From Dankookia rubra (GTDB taxonomy: Bacteria > Pseudomonadota > Alphaproteobacteria > Acetobacterales > Acetobacteraceae), in assembly GCF_004355005.1 (NCBI RefSeq), contig NZ_SMSJ01000018.1, forward strand, positions 48,462-112,461: a stretch of DNA of 64,000 bases, given 5' to 3'. The translations under genes were made by a program, and so were the position numbers. Numbering within the stretch: position 1 is the first letter of the stretch; every line of letters begins with the position of its first letter. Below, piece by piece: positions 1 through 8,755 of the stretch. The notes beneath the pieces were generated by a model. It searched no databases, had not been told where the DNA came from, and was given only the letters and a program-made list of their open reading frames with translations.

Positions 1-495
<495 letters not shown>

Positions 496-569
496 GGAGG
501 CGCGGCCCCCCTCCCCTTGACCTGCCCCGTCGCGGTGCGTCTCATGCGCCGGGATGGGGAGCCGGAAAT

Positions 570-1361
570 ATGAACAATGATTGGCTGGGCCTCGGCGGGA
601 AGATCGCCGTCGTCACCGGCGCCGCGGGCGGCATAGGCCGCGCCATCGCCACCTCCTTCGTCGAGGCGGGCTGCGCGGTCGCCTTGCTCGACCGCGAGCT
701 CGATGCGTTGAAGTCGCTCGAGCGCCAGCTGCTCGACGCCGGCGGCCGGGTCACCGCGATCCTCTGCGACACCGGCAGCGAGGGCAGCATCGCCGATGCC
801 GCGCTGACCAGTTCCGACCGGCTCGGCGCCGCCGATATCCTGGTGAACAATGCCGGCATCCTGCGGCCGGGCTCGTTGGCAACGCTGCCGCTCGAGGAAT
901 GGAACACGCTGCTCAACGTGAACCTCACCGGCTATCTGCTCTGTGCCCAGGCCTTCCGCCACCAGATGATCGGCCGCGGCGGCGCGATGGTGCATATCGC
1001 CTCGATCGCCGCGACCAACCCGCAGCCGCGCAGCGGCGCCTACAGCGCATCCAAGGCGGCCGCGGCGATGCTGTCGCGCCAGCTCGCGCTGGAATGGGGG
1101 CCGGACGGCATCCGCAGCAACGTGGTCAGCCCCGGCTTCATCCGCACCCCGATGTCGGAAGCCTTCTACCAGCAACCCGACGTGAAGGAGCGGCGCGAGC
1201 GGATGCTGCCGAGCCGGCGCATCGGCGCGCCGCAGGACATCGCCGATGCGGTGGTCTTCCTTGCCAGCCCGCGCAGTTCCTACGTAAACGGCGGCGAGAT
1301 CCTGGTCGATGGCGGGCTGGATCAGGTTATGATGGAGCTGACCCCGCGGCCGGGCTTCTGA
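570..1361 (+). CDS. SDR-family NAD(P)-dependent oxidoreductase
   Basis: This 263-residue protein is a classical short-chain dehydrogenase/reductase. The N-terminal Rossmann motif TGAAGGIG (about residues 16-23) binds the nucleotide, NNAG follows near residue 91, and the catalytic Tyr and Lys lie in YSASK near residue 154. The C-terminal VNGGEILVDGG stretch is typical of the family. A GGGGAG ribosome site lies upstream of the ATG. It would oxidise or reduce a hydroxyl/keto substrate in the cytoplasm. The substrate cannot be read from sequence, and nothing links it functionally to hemB upstream. A palindromic intergenic repeat follows it. Confidence 0.93.
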   Translation: MNNDWLGLGGKIAVVTGAAGGIGRAIATSFVEAGCAVALLDRELDALKSLERQLLDAGGRVTAILCDTGSEGSIADAALTSSDRLGAADILVNNAGILRPGSLATLPLEEWNTLLNVNLTGYLLCAQAFRHQMIGRGGAMVHIASIAATNPQPRSGAYSASKAAAAMLSRQLALEWGPDGIRSNVVSPGFIRTPMSEAFYQQPDVKERRERMLPSRRIGAPQDIADAVVFLASPRSSYVNGGEILVDGGLDQVMMELTPRPGF

Positions 1362-1372
1362 GCGACGGCAAG

Positions 1373-1483
1373 GGCCGGGAAGGAAAGATGTCCCCTCCTG
1401 TCGGTGCGTTGGCTGTCGTCGCGCGCCGGGTGCCAACTCGCAGCATGCCGGTGAAGGGTTCGGGGAGAACACCGTCTCCCCGA
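1373..1483. repeat. Dispersed intergenic repeat, copy A, ending in a perfect hairpin
   Basis: This non-coding stretch lies between the convergent SDR and YheT-type genes. It ends in a perfect inverted repeat, TCGGGGAGA (1460-1468) and TCTCCCCGA (1475-1483), around a 6-base loop. It shares colinear landmarks with 41341-41467: a GGCCGGG opening, GCGCCG followed by GTGCCAA (here 1430-1436), GAAGGGT (here 1453-1459) and a closing G-run/C-run palindrome. The hairpin could also end transcription from both sides, although it has no T-run. The assignment as a repeat rests on only two full copies in this window. Confidence 0.55.
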
Positions 1484-1501
1484 CACTGCATGGGCTGACG
1501 C

Positions 1502-2500
1502 CTAGGCCGCCTGGCCGAGCGCGGCGACCGGCAGGTCCCGCCCCGCCGCCGCCCCCTCGAAGAACCCGCCGATCGCCCGGACCGACATCGCCTCCGCCCG
1601 CCAGTCGCAGAAGCCGCAATGCCCGCCGCCGGAGACCGGCAGCGGTAGCACCGCCGGGCAGCCCGACCACGCAATCCCCTCCATCGAGCCGAGCGGCACC
1701 AGCGGATCGTCCGCGGCCAGCATCACCAGCGTGGGCGCGCGGATGCGCGGCAGCATCGCGGCCGGGCGGTTCACCTCGCAGAACACGCCATAGGACGGGT
1801 AGCCGAAGCGCGGCGCGGTCACCCGTGCCTCGAATTCCTGCAGAGAGGCAGCCTCCCGCGCCGCCTGGCGCAGTACCGGCGGCAGGTCGCGCGCCGGCAC
1901 CGCCAGCACCTCCCGCCGGTACTGCGCCAGCAGGACGCGGCCGAGGATCGGGTCGGCGTCGATCGTCGCATGCGCCAGCTCGGGCTGCAGCGGCGGGGAG
2001 ATCGCGGCGCCGCCCAGGATGCGCGGCAGGCCCGGGATCTCCGCCGCCCGGCCCAGCAGCAGCAGCGTCAGCGCGCCACCGAGCGACCAGCCGGCGATCA
2101 CCACCCCCTCCCCGGTCAGAGCGGCCGGCAGCGCCGTCAGCGCCTGGGCCAGGTCTTCCGACCGGCCGAGATGGTAGTGGCTGGTGCTGCGCGGCTGGCT
2201 CAGGGCGCTGCCGCGCAGGTTCAGCCGCAGCACGCGGAAGCCGCGCCGCAGCAAGCCCTGTGCCGCTTCCCGCAGATAGGGGTCGTCCTCCGAGCCGCAA
2301 AGGCCGTGCACCAGCACCGCCAGCGGCCCTGGATGCGCGGTCTCCGGGATATGCAGCATGGCAGCGAGGGCATCGCCATCAGCCAGCGGCAGCCAAAGCC
2401 GGTGGCCGCCTGGCAGCGATGCGGGGATCGGCCAGCGCAGGGCGCGGATGGTCTGCAGACGACCGGTCAGCCAGGGGGGGCGGGGGTGGAAAGGGACCAT
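1502..2500 (-). CDS. Alpha/beta hydrolase of the YheT type
   Basis: This 332-residue protein has the oxyanion-turn motif LVHGLCGSEDD near residue 65, LRLNLRG about 30 residues later, and the nucleophile elbow GWSLGG. The late acid region (AADDPLVP) and the histidine region (GGGHCGF) complete the triad layout. The pattern HGLCGS followed by YLREAAQGLLRRGFRV is that of the YheT/UPF0017 esterase-like hydrolases, whose physiological substrates are unknown. The ATG at 2500 was chosen because the reading frame further upstream runs into the shadow of the next hydrolase. A hairpin (2521-2538) lies just before the start. It follows another alpha/beta hydrolase on the same strand. Confidence 0.85.
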   Translation of the reverse strand: MVPFHPRPPWLTGRLQTIRALRWPIPASLPGGHRLWLPLADGDALAAMLHIPETAHPGPLAVLVHGLCGSEDDPYLREAAQGLLRRGFRVLRLNLRGSALSQPRSTSHYHLGRSEDLAQALTALPAALTGEGVVIAGWSLGGALTLLLLGRAAEIPGLPRILGGAAISPPLQPELAHATIDADPILGRVLLAQYRREVLAVPARDLPPVLRQAAREAASLQEFEARVTAPRFGYPSYGVFCEVNRPAAMLPRIRAPTLVMLAADDPLVPLGSMEGIAWSGCPAVLPLPVSGGGHCGFCDWRAEAMSVRAIGGFFEGAAAGRDLPVAALGQAA

Positions 2501-2520
2501 GCAAGCGGCAACGCAGGACT

Positions 2521-2538
2521 GGGGGAAGGTATTCCCCC
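2521..2538. repeat. Solo palindrome related to the repeat ends
   Basis: This perfect 7-bp stem, GGGGGAA / TTCCCCC, has a 4-base loop (GGTA). On the minus strand it reads GGGGGAATACCTTCCCCC, close to the palindrome at 41345-41364. It sits between the stop of the upstream hydrolase and the start of the YheT-type gene, so it could act as an attenuating hairpin or simply be a repeat end. Confidence 0.5.
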
Positions 2539-2571
2539 ATGACCGCCGTCTGTCTTGACGGGTCCGCGGGT

Positions 2572-3411
2572 TCAAACGGTCGACAGGAAGTCCGAGATCA
2601 GGCCGATCTGGCCCGGGTCCATCAGTGCCGGGGCATGGCCGCAGCCGGGGATCTCCGCCAGCCGGACGCCGGGGCGCTTGGCCATTGCCCGCGCCGTCTC
2701 GGCTGTCAGCAGATCGCTCTCGACCCCCCGCAGCAGCAGCACCGGCGCCGTGACCCGCGTCCAGATCGGCGAAAGGTCCATGTCCACCGGCTCGGCGCCG
2801 CGGAAGGGCGCGGCGATCGCCGGGTCGTAGTGCAGCGCGACGCGCCCATCCGCCCCGGGCCGTGCGGAGGTCTCGGCCAGGTGCCGCCACTCGGCGTCGG
2901 TCAGCACGCCGAAGGGCGCATGCACCGTCCGCAGATAGGTCTCGAGGGCCGGCAGGTCGGCGAAATCGCCCACTTCGCCCAGGTAGTCGCCGATCCGGGC
3001 GAGCGATTCCTTCGGCACGAAGGCGCCGATGTCGTTCAGCACCAGCCGGCGGACCGGGTGGCCCGGCGTCGCCGCCACCACCATGCCGCAGATGCCGCCG
3101 AGCGAGGTGCCGACCCAATCCACCGGCCCGTCCAGCCGCGCCAGCAGGTGCGACAGCGCAGCGACATAGGTCGGCGGGACGTACATCGCCGGATCGGGCA
3201 GTCGGTCGGAGGCGCCGCGCCCCGGCAGGTCCGGGCAGAGCACCCGTCGCCCTTCCAGCGCGAGCGCCGCGGCCAGTGAGTCGAAGTCGCGCCCGGTGCG
3301 GGTCAGGCCATGGACGCAGAGGACCGGCAGGCCGTCCTCCGGGCCCCATTCGGTCCAGGCCAGGGCGAAGAAGCCTTGCGGCAGCAGGTAACGCAGTTGG
3401 TGGCGACGCAT
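2572..3411 (-). CDS. Alpha/beta hydrolase
   Basis: This 279-residue hydrolase has the oxyanion motif CVHGLTRTGRDF near residue 37, the DLPGRGASD loop, the nucleophile elbow GTSLGG (Ser near residue 105), a late acid, and the triad His in IPGCGHAPALMDP. The layout resembles esterases, lactonases and C-C bond hydrolases of the MhpC/haloperoxidase-like group, but no substrate can be assigned. The ATG at 3411 begins at a family-typical MRRHQLRY. An upstream in-frame ATG at 3504 would add 31 low-complexity residues and is less likely. It is followed by the YheT-type hydrolase on the same strand, 71 bp away. Confidence 0.86.
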   Translation of the reverse strand: MRRHQLRYLLPQGFFALAWTEWGPEDGLPVLCVHGLTRTGRDFDSLAAALALEGRRVLCPDLPGRGASDRLPDPAMYVPPTYVAALSHLLARLDGPVDWVGTSLGGICGMVVAATPGHPVRRLVLNDIGAFVPKESLARIGDYLGEVGDFADLPALETYLRTVHAPFGVLTDAEWRHLAETSARPGADGRVALHYDPAIAAPFRGAEPVDMDLSPIWTRVTAPVLLLRGVESDLLTAETARAMAKRPGVRLAEIPGCGHAPALMDPGQIGLISDFLSTV

Positions 3412-3555
3412 GGAAATCCCCGTCTCGTCCCGGCTGTCCGGCGGCCGTGATGCCCCGGCGCAGTCCGCGCCGGGAGCCGAACGGATGTTTCCTTCCCTTT
3501 TCATGTATCTAGCCCGGCGTCGGGGCGCCGGGAAGGCACGCCGGCGCGGCCGGGA

Positions 3556-4761
3556 TCAGGTGATGCCCTTCTGCTGCAGCCCGGCGATCTCGGCCTCGGT
3601 CATTCCCAGCAGGCCGCCCAGCACCTCCCCGGTGTGCTGGCCCAGCACCGGCGGCGGGCTGCGATAGGTCGGCGGGGTGGCGGAGAGCTTCACCGGGTTG
3701 GCGATGACCTTCACCGGCTCGCCGGTCGGGTGCTGCATCTCCACCACCATCTCACGGGCGATGACGTGCGGGTCTGCGAAGACCTGCTCCAGCGTGTTGA
3801 TCGGGCCGCAGCCGATCTTCTGCGCCTCCAGCAGCGTGATCCATTCCGCCGTGGTCTTCGATTGCATGACCGGCGTCAGCGTGGCCGTCACGTGGTCGCG
3901 GTTGGCAACGCGGATCGGGTTGGTGGCGAAGCGCGGGTCCGACAACAGGTGTTCCTGGCCCGTGGCCTTGCAGAAGCGCTCGAAGGTCGGGTCGTTGCCG
4001 ACCGCCAGGATGATGTAGCCGTCCTTGGTCGGGAATTCCTGGTAGGGCGCGATGTTCGGGTGCTGGTTGCCGAGCCGGGGTGGGTTCTCGCCGGTGGCGA
4101 GATAGTTCATGCCCTGGTTGGCCAGCCAGGCGACATGGGTGTCGAGCATGCCGATGTCGATCTGCTGCCCCTCCCCGGTCGCGTTGCGGTGGTTCAGCGC
4201 GGCAAGGATGCCGATGCAGCCATAGAGCCCGGCAAACAGGTCGGCGACCGGCACGCCGACCTTCTGCGGCGAGCCCTTGGGCTCTCCGGTCAGCGACATC
4301 ACGCCGCCCATCGCCTGGATCAGCGCGTCATAGCCCGGACGCGGCGCATAGGGGCCGGTCTGGCCGAAGCCGGTGATGGAGCAGTAGATCAGCTTCGGAA
4401 ATTTCAGCTTCAGCTGCTCGTAGCCCAGGCCGTACTTGGCAAGCGCCCCGACCTTGAAGTTCTCCGCCAGGATGTCGCAGTGCTCGAGCAGCTTCAGGAT
4501 CAGCGCCTGGCCCTCAGGCTTGCCGATATCGACGGTGACAGACTTCTTGTTGCGGTTCACCCCGACGAAGTAGGCGGATTCCTTGGTGTTCGGGATGAAG
4601 GGCGGGGCGAAGCCGCGGGTGTCGTCGCCGGCCTCGGGCCGCTCGATCTTGATGATCTCGGCGCCGAGGTCGCCGAGCATCTGGGTGCAGGTCGGGCCGG
4701 CCAGCACGCGCGTCAGGTCGAGTACGCGGATGCCCTTCAGCGGGCCGCTATTGTCCTGCAT
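3556..4761 (-). CDS. CaiB/BaiF family (class III) CoA-transferase
   Basis: This 401-residue protein follows the canonical class III order: PLKGIRVLDLTRVLAGP at the N-terminus, GAEIIKIE, NRNKKSV, the catalytic-Asp region RPGYDALIQAMGG, VADLFAGLYG, then the small domain ending near PPVLGQHT. These enzymes move CoA between carboxylic acids through an enzyme-bound aspartyl anhydride. The ATG at 4761 has GGGGAG seven bases upstream; a further ATG at 4803 lacks such a site. It is the last gene of a run with malonyl-CoA decarboxylase and a MatC-like carrier, so it probably activates the imported dicarboxylate (malonate) to its CoA ester. That substrate is inferred from context. Confidence 0.92.
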   Translation of the reverse strand: MQDNSGPLKGIRVLDLTRVLAGPTCTQMLGDLGAEIIKIERPEAGDDTRGFAPPFIPNTKESAYFVGVNRNKKSVTVDIGKPEGQALILKLLEHCDILAENFKVGALAKYGLGYEQLKLKFPKLIYCSITGFGQTGPYAPRPGYDALIQAMGGVMSLTGEPKGSPQKVGVPVADLFAGLYGCIGILAALNHRNATGEGQQIDIGMLDTHVAWLANQGMNYLATGENPPRLGNQHPNIAPYQEFPTKDGYIILAVGNDPTFERFCKATGQEHLLSDPRFATNPIRVANRDHVTATLTPVMQSKTTAEWITLLEAQKIGCGPINTLEQVFADPHVIAREMVVEMQHPTGEPVKVIANPVKLSATPPTYRSPPPVLGQHTGEVLGGLLGMTEAEIAGLQQKGIT

Positions 4762-4833
4762 CGTCCACTCCCCTTTCGATCGAATCTCACGCGTCTCATG
4801 CACCAGTGCGCCGCGGCTTCATAGCCACCCCGC

Positions 4834-6159
4834 CTACATCCATCCCGGCACGATGAACAGCAGCCAGGCCAGCGGCGGCCCGGCCAGCACCACAAGGATG
4901 CTGTAGATGAGGAAACGCCGGTAGACCGTGTCCCGCTCCTCCGGCGCCGCATTCGCCACCACCAGCGCGCCGTTGGTCGAGAAGGGCGAGACGTCCACCA
5001 CGGTTGAGGCCACGGCGAGCGCGGCGATCATCCCCCCCGTGCCGATCTGCCCCTGCTGCAGGAAGGGCACCGCCAGCGGGATGATGGCGCCGAGCACGCC
5101 CACTGAGGAGGCGAAGGCCGAGACCACGCCGCCGATGTAGCAGAGCAGCAAGGCCGCCAGCAGCGGCGCCCCCATGCCGGAGACGCCCTGGCCGACGCTG
5201 TCGATCGCGCCCGACTTCTGCAGCACGCCGACATAGGTGATGACCCCGCCGACCAGCAGGATGGTGGACCAGCCGATCTTGTCGACCGCGCCCTTCTGCT
5301 CGTTTGGCGCCAGCAGGGTCAGCGCCACCGCGACGGTCACCGCCACCAGTCCGACATTCAACCCGAAGGCCAGCGCACCCACCGCCAGCGCTCCGAGGCC
5401 GACCAGCGTCGCCATCTGCTGCAGGTCGAGCCGCGCCGTGGCGGGATGCGTCGGCGCGGCGATGCTGGCGTCGGCGGCACTGCCATGGCCCTCGATCTCG
5501 ATATGGGTGACCGCAGTCCCGCCCCCGGCCGCCACCGGCGCGACCTGCCGTCGCCCCAGCAGCGCCGCGCCGCCGAAGACAAAGAAGACGCCGAGCGCGC
5601 AGAGCAGGTTGAAGCCGAGGCTGGCGAGGAAGAGCGAGACCTCTCCCACCGGCAGGCCGGACCGCGCCACGACCTGGTTGGTGATGCCGCCATAGATGGA
5701 GATGGGGGAGAAGCCGCCGCCCTGGGCGCCGTGGATCACCAGCAGGCCCATCATCAGCGGACTGATCGCATAGGCCCGGGCGAATTGCAGGGCGACGGGC
5801 GCCAGGATGGCGCAGGCGGCCGGCGAGACGGCGCCGACCGCGGTCAGCGCCGCGGCCACCGCGAACATGATCCAGGGGATCGCCGCGATCCGCCCGCCGA
5901 CGGCCCGCACTGCCTGATGCACCAGCCAGTCGATGGTGCCGTTCTTCTGCGCGATGGCGAATAGATAGGTTATGCCGACCAGCGTGACGAAGAGGTCGCC
6001 GGGAAAGCCGGCGATGATCGCGCTTGACGACATGCCGACGGCCAGGGTGCCGATGATGAAGGCCATCGCCAGCGCCAGCGCGCCCATGTTGATCGGCAGT
6101 GCGGTGGCGACGATGAACATCACGACGAGCCCCAGGATCGAGCCGGTCTGCGGGGACAT
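4834..6159 (-). CDS. MatC-like dicarboxylate (malonate) carrier, SLC13/IT-type permease
   Basis: This 441-residue polytopic protein has roughly 11-12 hydrophobic segments spread over two halves, joined by a polar linker around residues 205-245. The N-terminal half resembles the MatC N-terminal domain (SPAACAILAPVALQFARAYAISPLMMGL), and the C-terminal half has the STVVDVSPFSTNGALVVANA signature of the ion-transporter superfamily. The start has a strong GGGAGG site. It lies 30 bp downstream of malonyl-CoA decarboxylase and 72 bp before the CoA-transferase. Inner-membrane uptake of malonate or a similar dicarboxylate is the likely role. Confidence 0.85.
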   Translation of the reverse strand: MSPQTGSILGLVVMFIVATALPINMGALALAMAFIIGTLAVGMSSSAIIAGFPGDLFVTLVGITYLFAIAQKNGTIDWLVHQAVRAVGGRIAAIPWIMFAVAAALTAVGAVSPAACAILAPVALQFARAYAISPLMMGLLVIHGAQGGGFSPISIYGGITNQVVARSGLPVGEVSLFLASLGFNLLCALGVFFVFGGAALLGRRQVAPVAAGGGTAVTHIEIEGHGSAADASIAAPTHPATARLDLQQMATLVGLGALAVGALAFGLNVGLVAVTVAVALTLLAPNEQKGAVDKIGWSTILLVGGVITYVGVLQKSGAIDSVGQGVSGMGAPLLAALLLCYIGGVVSAFASSVGVLGAIIPLAVPFLQQGQIGTGGMIAALAVASTVVDVSPFSTNGALVVANAAPEERDTVYRRFLIYSILVVLAGPPLAWLLFIVPGWM

Positions 6160-6189
6160 CCTTGTTTCCTCCCGGGTCGGCGTCGTCGC

Positions 6190-7701
6190 TCAGTTGGGTT
6201 TCGGGGCCGGTTTTTCCTCGCCGCCAAGCAGCCGCGCGAGGGCGGAACGCGAGGGCGCGGCCGGGGTCACCCGCGGCAGCGACAACAGCCCGTCGACGGC
6301 GGCGGAGCGGACCACCTGGCCGGAATGGACGAAGGCCTCGTGGTTGGCCTCGATGGCGTCAGGGTCGTAGAGATAGTTGACCATCACACCATAGCTTTCG
6401 CGCATGCCGCGGTTGGCGGTATTGCCGAGCCAGTTGATGCGTTCCAGCCGGGCACCGTTGCCGAGGTGGAAGCGCGCCACCGGGTCGATGCCGCCGGTGC
6501 CGCTGTTCGGCCGGGTCAGGTAGGTCGCGGCCAACCGCAGTAGCGGCGCGCGCAGCGCCTCCCGGCGCGGCTCGTCCTCCCACCAGGCGCCGGCCGTTAC
6601 CGCCTTGAAGCCCTCGACCGGATCAGTCCCGCCAAAGGCCGCGGCCTCTTCCGGCCGGAACAGACCGCCCTCCGGCGGGCTGGCCAATTGCCGCTCGAGC
6701 CAGCGCCGGAAGCCCGGCACAGGCGAGAGGGTGGCGAAACGGGTGAGCTGGGGGAGCTCGGCCTTCAGCTCCTCCACCACCTGCTTGATGAGGAAATTGC
6801 CGAAGGAGATGCCACGCAGCCCCTCCTGGCAGTTGGAGATGGAATAGAAGATCGCGGTATCGGCCTCCCGCGCGCTGGCCGGTGCCTGGTCGCGCTGCAG
6901 CAGCGGCTGCACGGCCTCCGCCATGCCGCGGACCAGCGCGACCTCGACGAAGATCAGCGGCTCCCCCGGCAGGGCCGGGTGGAAGAAGGCGAAGCAGCGG
7001 CGGTCGGCCTCCAGCCGGCGGCGGAGGTCCTCCCAGCCCTGGATCTCGTGCACCGCCTCGTAGCGGATCAGCTTCTCCAGCACCGCGGCCGGGGTCTGCC
7101 AGTCGATCCGGCGCAGCTCGAGGAAGCCGCGGTTGAACCAGGACGCGAACAGATGCCGCAGATCGGCATCGAGCAGCTTCAGCACTGGATCCTGCCGGGC
7201 CGGGCCGCCCAGCTCCTCCCGCATCCGGACCAGCGCCGCGGTGCCGCCGGGAGCCATGTTCATTCGCCGGAGAAGCTCCTGGCGCGGCGGCTCGGCGGCA
7301 TCGGCCAGCCGGGCGGCGGACTCGGCGCTCGGCGTTGCCAGCCAAGCCTCGGCCGCCCTCCGCAGCTTCCCGCCGTCCGGGGTAAAGCCCTCGGCGAGGA
7401 AGCGGAAGAAGGCGAGCCGGTCCTCGGGCCCGAGCGCCGCGAGGCTCTCCTGCAGTTCCCGCGCTACGGCGGCGCCCGAGGCCTCGCCACGTTCGGAGAG
7501 CATCGCCTTGGTCAGCCGGCGGGCGCGCTCCAGCGGCGGCAGGCCGGGGCCCGGGACATCGGCATAGGCGCGGCCGCGATCGGCGATGTTGGACCAGAGC
7601 CGTTCCAGCCAGCCCCGGGTTTCGGAAACCCCCGTGGGGCCCGCAGTGGGGGCCGGCGTGGCGTCCGGGTCCGGCGTGACCTGCGTCGCGGCATCCTGCA
7701 T
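6190..7701 (-). CDS. Malonyl-CoA decarboxylase
   Basis: This 503-residue protein decarboxylates malonyl-CoA to acetyl-CoA. The family core is well conserved: FHPALPGEPLIFVEVAL, the FYSISNCQEGLRGISFGNFL block, FATLSPVPGFRRWL, and the C-terminal DPVARFHLGNGARLERINW and SYGVMVNYLY stretches. The N-terminal half is the helical oligomerisation domain typical of the family. The ATG at 7701 has GGGGAG five bases upstream; an in-frame ATG at 7722 with GAGGGG very close is an alternative. It is the first gene of the leftward malonate-type operon and is divergent from a GntR regulator, the arrangement known from MatA/MatR loci. Confidence 0.95.
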   Translation of the reverse strand: MQDAATQVTPDPDATPAPTAGPTGVSETRGWLERLWSNIADRGRAYADVPGPGLPPLERARRLTKAMLSERGEASGAAVARELQESLAALGPEDRLAFFRFLAEGFTPDGGKLRRAAEAWLATPSAESAARLADAAEPPRQELLRRMNMAPGGTAALVRMREELGGPARQDPVLKLLDADLRHLFASWFNRGFLELRRIDWQTPAAVLEKLIRYEAVHEIQGWEDLRRRLEADRRCFAFFHPALPGEPLIFVEVALVRGMAEAVQPLLQRDQAPASAREADTAIFYSISNCQEGLRGISFGNFLIKQVVEELKAELPQLTRFATLSPVPGFRRWLERQLASPPEGGLFRPEEAAAFGGTDPVEGFKAVTAGAWWEDEPRREALRAPLLRLAATYLTRPNSGTGGIDPVARFHLGNGARLERINWLGNTANRGMRESYGVMVNYLYDPDAIEANHEAFVHSGQVVRSAAVDGLLSLPRVTPAAPSRSALARLLGGEEKPAPKPN

Positions 7702-7880
7702 GCGCTCTCCCCGGGGCGGCATTGCCCCTCAGTATTCACAGACTATGTTTCACAAGATTTTCGTATGCTCAACCCGCAGATTTCTCCTATTCGGTATATT
7801 CATCGAGGCTCGACCACCGCCCCGGCCGCGGGCATCATCACCCCGGCGGCCGATCGGGACGGCAGCGGGAGGCAAGCTTC
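7702..7880. promoter_or_regulatory. Divergent promoter region between malonyl-CoA decarboxylase and GntR regulator
   Basis: This intergenic region contains an A+T-rich patch (7731-7802) that stands out strongly from the surrounding 70% G+C. It carries two direct TTCACA units (7735-7740 and 7749-7754), a TTTCGTATG segment and TATATT at 7795-7800. It is the obvious place for both promoters and for the regulator's operator. No clean inverted repeat could be settled on by eye, so no exact boxes are called. Confidence 0.55.
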
Positions 7881-8576
7881 ATGTCGCGTGGGCGTAACGC
7901 CGAAGACGCCAACATCGTCCCCCTCGCCGCCGCCGCCACGACGCTGGCCGAGACGATCCGTGTCGCCCTGGGCGAGGACATCATCACCGGCCGCCTCGCC
8001 CCCGGCACCGAGATCGAGGAGCAGCAGGCGGCGGAGCGCTTCGGCGCCTCCCGCACCCCGGTCCGCGAGGCGCTGCGCGAACTGGCCGCCGCTGGCCTGG
8101 TGACGATCGAGCCGCGCCGCGGCGTCCGGGTCGCCGCCCTCACCCTGGAACGCCTGGGCGAGATGTTCGAGGTCATGGCGGAGACCGAGGCGATGTGCGC
8201 CCGGCTCGCAACCCACCGGATGACTGCGCCGGAGCGCTTCGCGCTGCAGGCGCTGCACGAGCGGTCCGCCACCGCGGTCGGCGCCGGCGATGTCGGCGGC
8301 TACGACGCGCTGAACCGGGAATTCCACTCTGCGATCTATCGCTGCACCCACAATGCCTTCCTGGCCGAGCACGCCCAGGCGCTGCGGCTGCGGCTGGCGC
8401 CCTTCCGCCGCGCGCAATTCCTCGGCGAGGACCGGCTGCGCCGCAGCTTCGCCGAGCACGAGGCGGTGCTGTACCAAGTGCTGCGCGGCGACGGCGAGGA
8501 GGCCGGGCGGCAGATGCGGGCGCACATGCTGACCGCCGGGGCGAGCCTGGCCAGCACGATGCGGGCGCCTGGCTGA
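7881..8576 (+). CDS. GntR-family transcriptional regulator (FadR/FCD subfamily)
   Basis: This 231-residue protein has an N-terminal winged helix (LAETIRVALGEDIITGRLAPG, then RTPVREALRELAAAGLV) and a C-terminal all-helical FCD ligand domain with the metal-binding pattern around NREFHSAIY and the FAEHEAVL helix. The ATG at 7881 has GGGAGG nine bases upstream; an ATG at 7722 would overlap the divergent gene. Divergence from malonyl-CoA decarboxylase suggests control of the malonate-type operon and of itself, with malonate or malonyl-CoA as a plausible ligand. MatR regulators belong to this subfamily. The ligand assignment is inferred. Confidence 0.92.
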   Translation: MSRGRNAEDANIVPLAAAATTLAETIRVALGEDIITGRLAPGTEIEEQQAAERFGASRTPVREALRELAAAGLVTIEPRRGVRVAALTLERLGEMFEVMAETEAMCARLATHRMTAPERFALQALHERSATAVGAGDVGGYDALNREFHSAIYRCTHNAFLAEHAQALRLRLAPFRRAQFLGEDRLRRSFAEHEAVLYQVLRGDGEEAGRQMRAHMLTAGASLASTMRAPG

Positions 8577-8755
8577 CGCGGGCCGCCGGCGGGCGGCACC
8601 GCCCGGCGCGGTGCATCCGCCGTGCATGCCGGCGGCCCTGGGGCGGCATGCCGAACCACGGCCGCGACCCGCCGCCCGAGGCTTGCCGCCCCGGCGCGCC
8701 GCGATCATCTTGCGGCCAGCCATACCGCCAGATTCCGTTTCGGGAGGAACCCCCA

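Noticed and set aside
7731-7802. Inverted-repeat operator for the GntR regulator
   Set aside because: Only direct TTCACA units and weak TAT-containing segments were found. No symmetrical site matched known FCD-type operators well enough to call.
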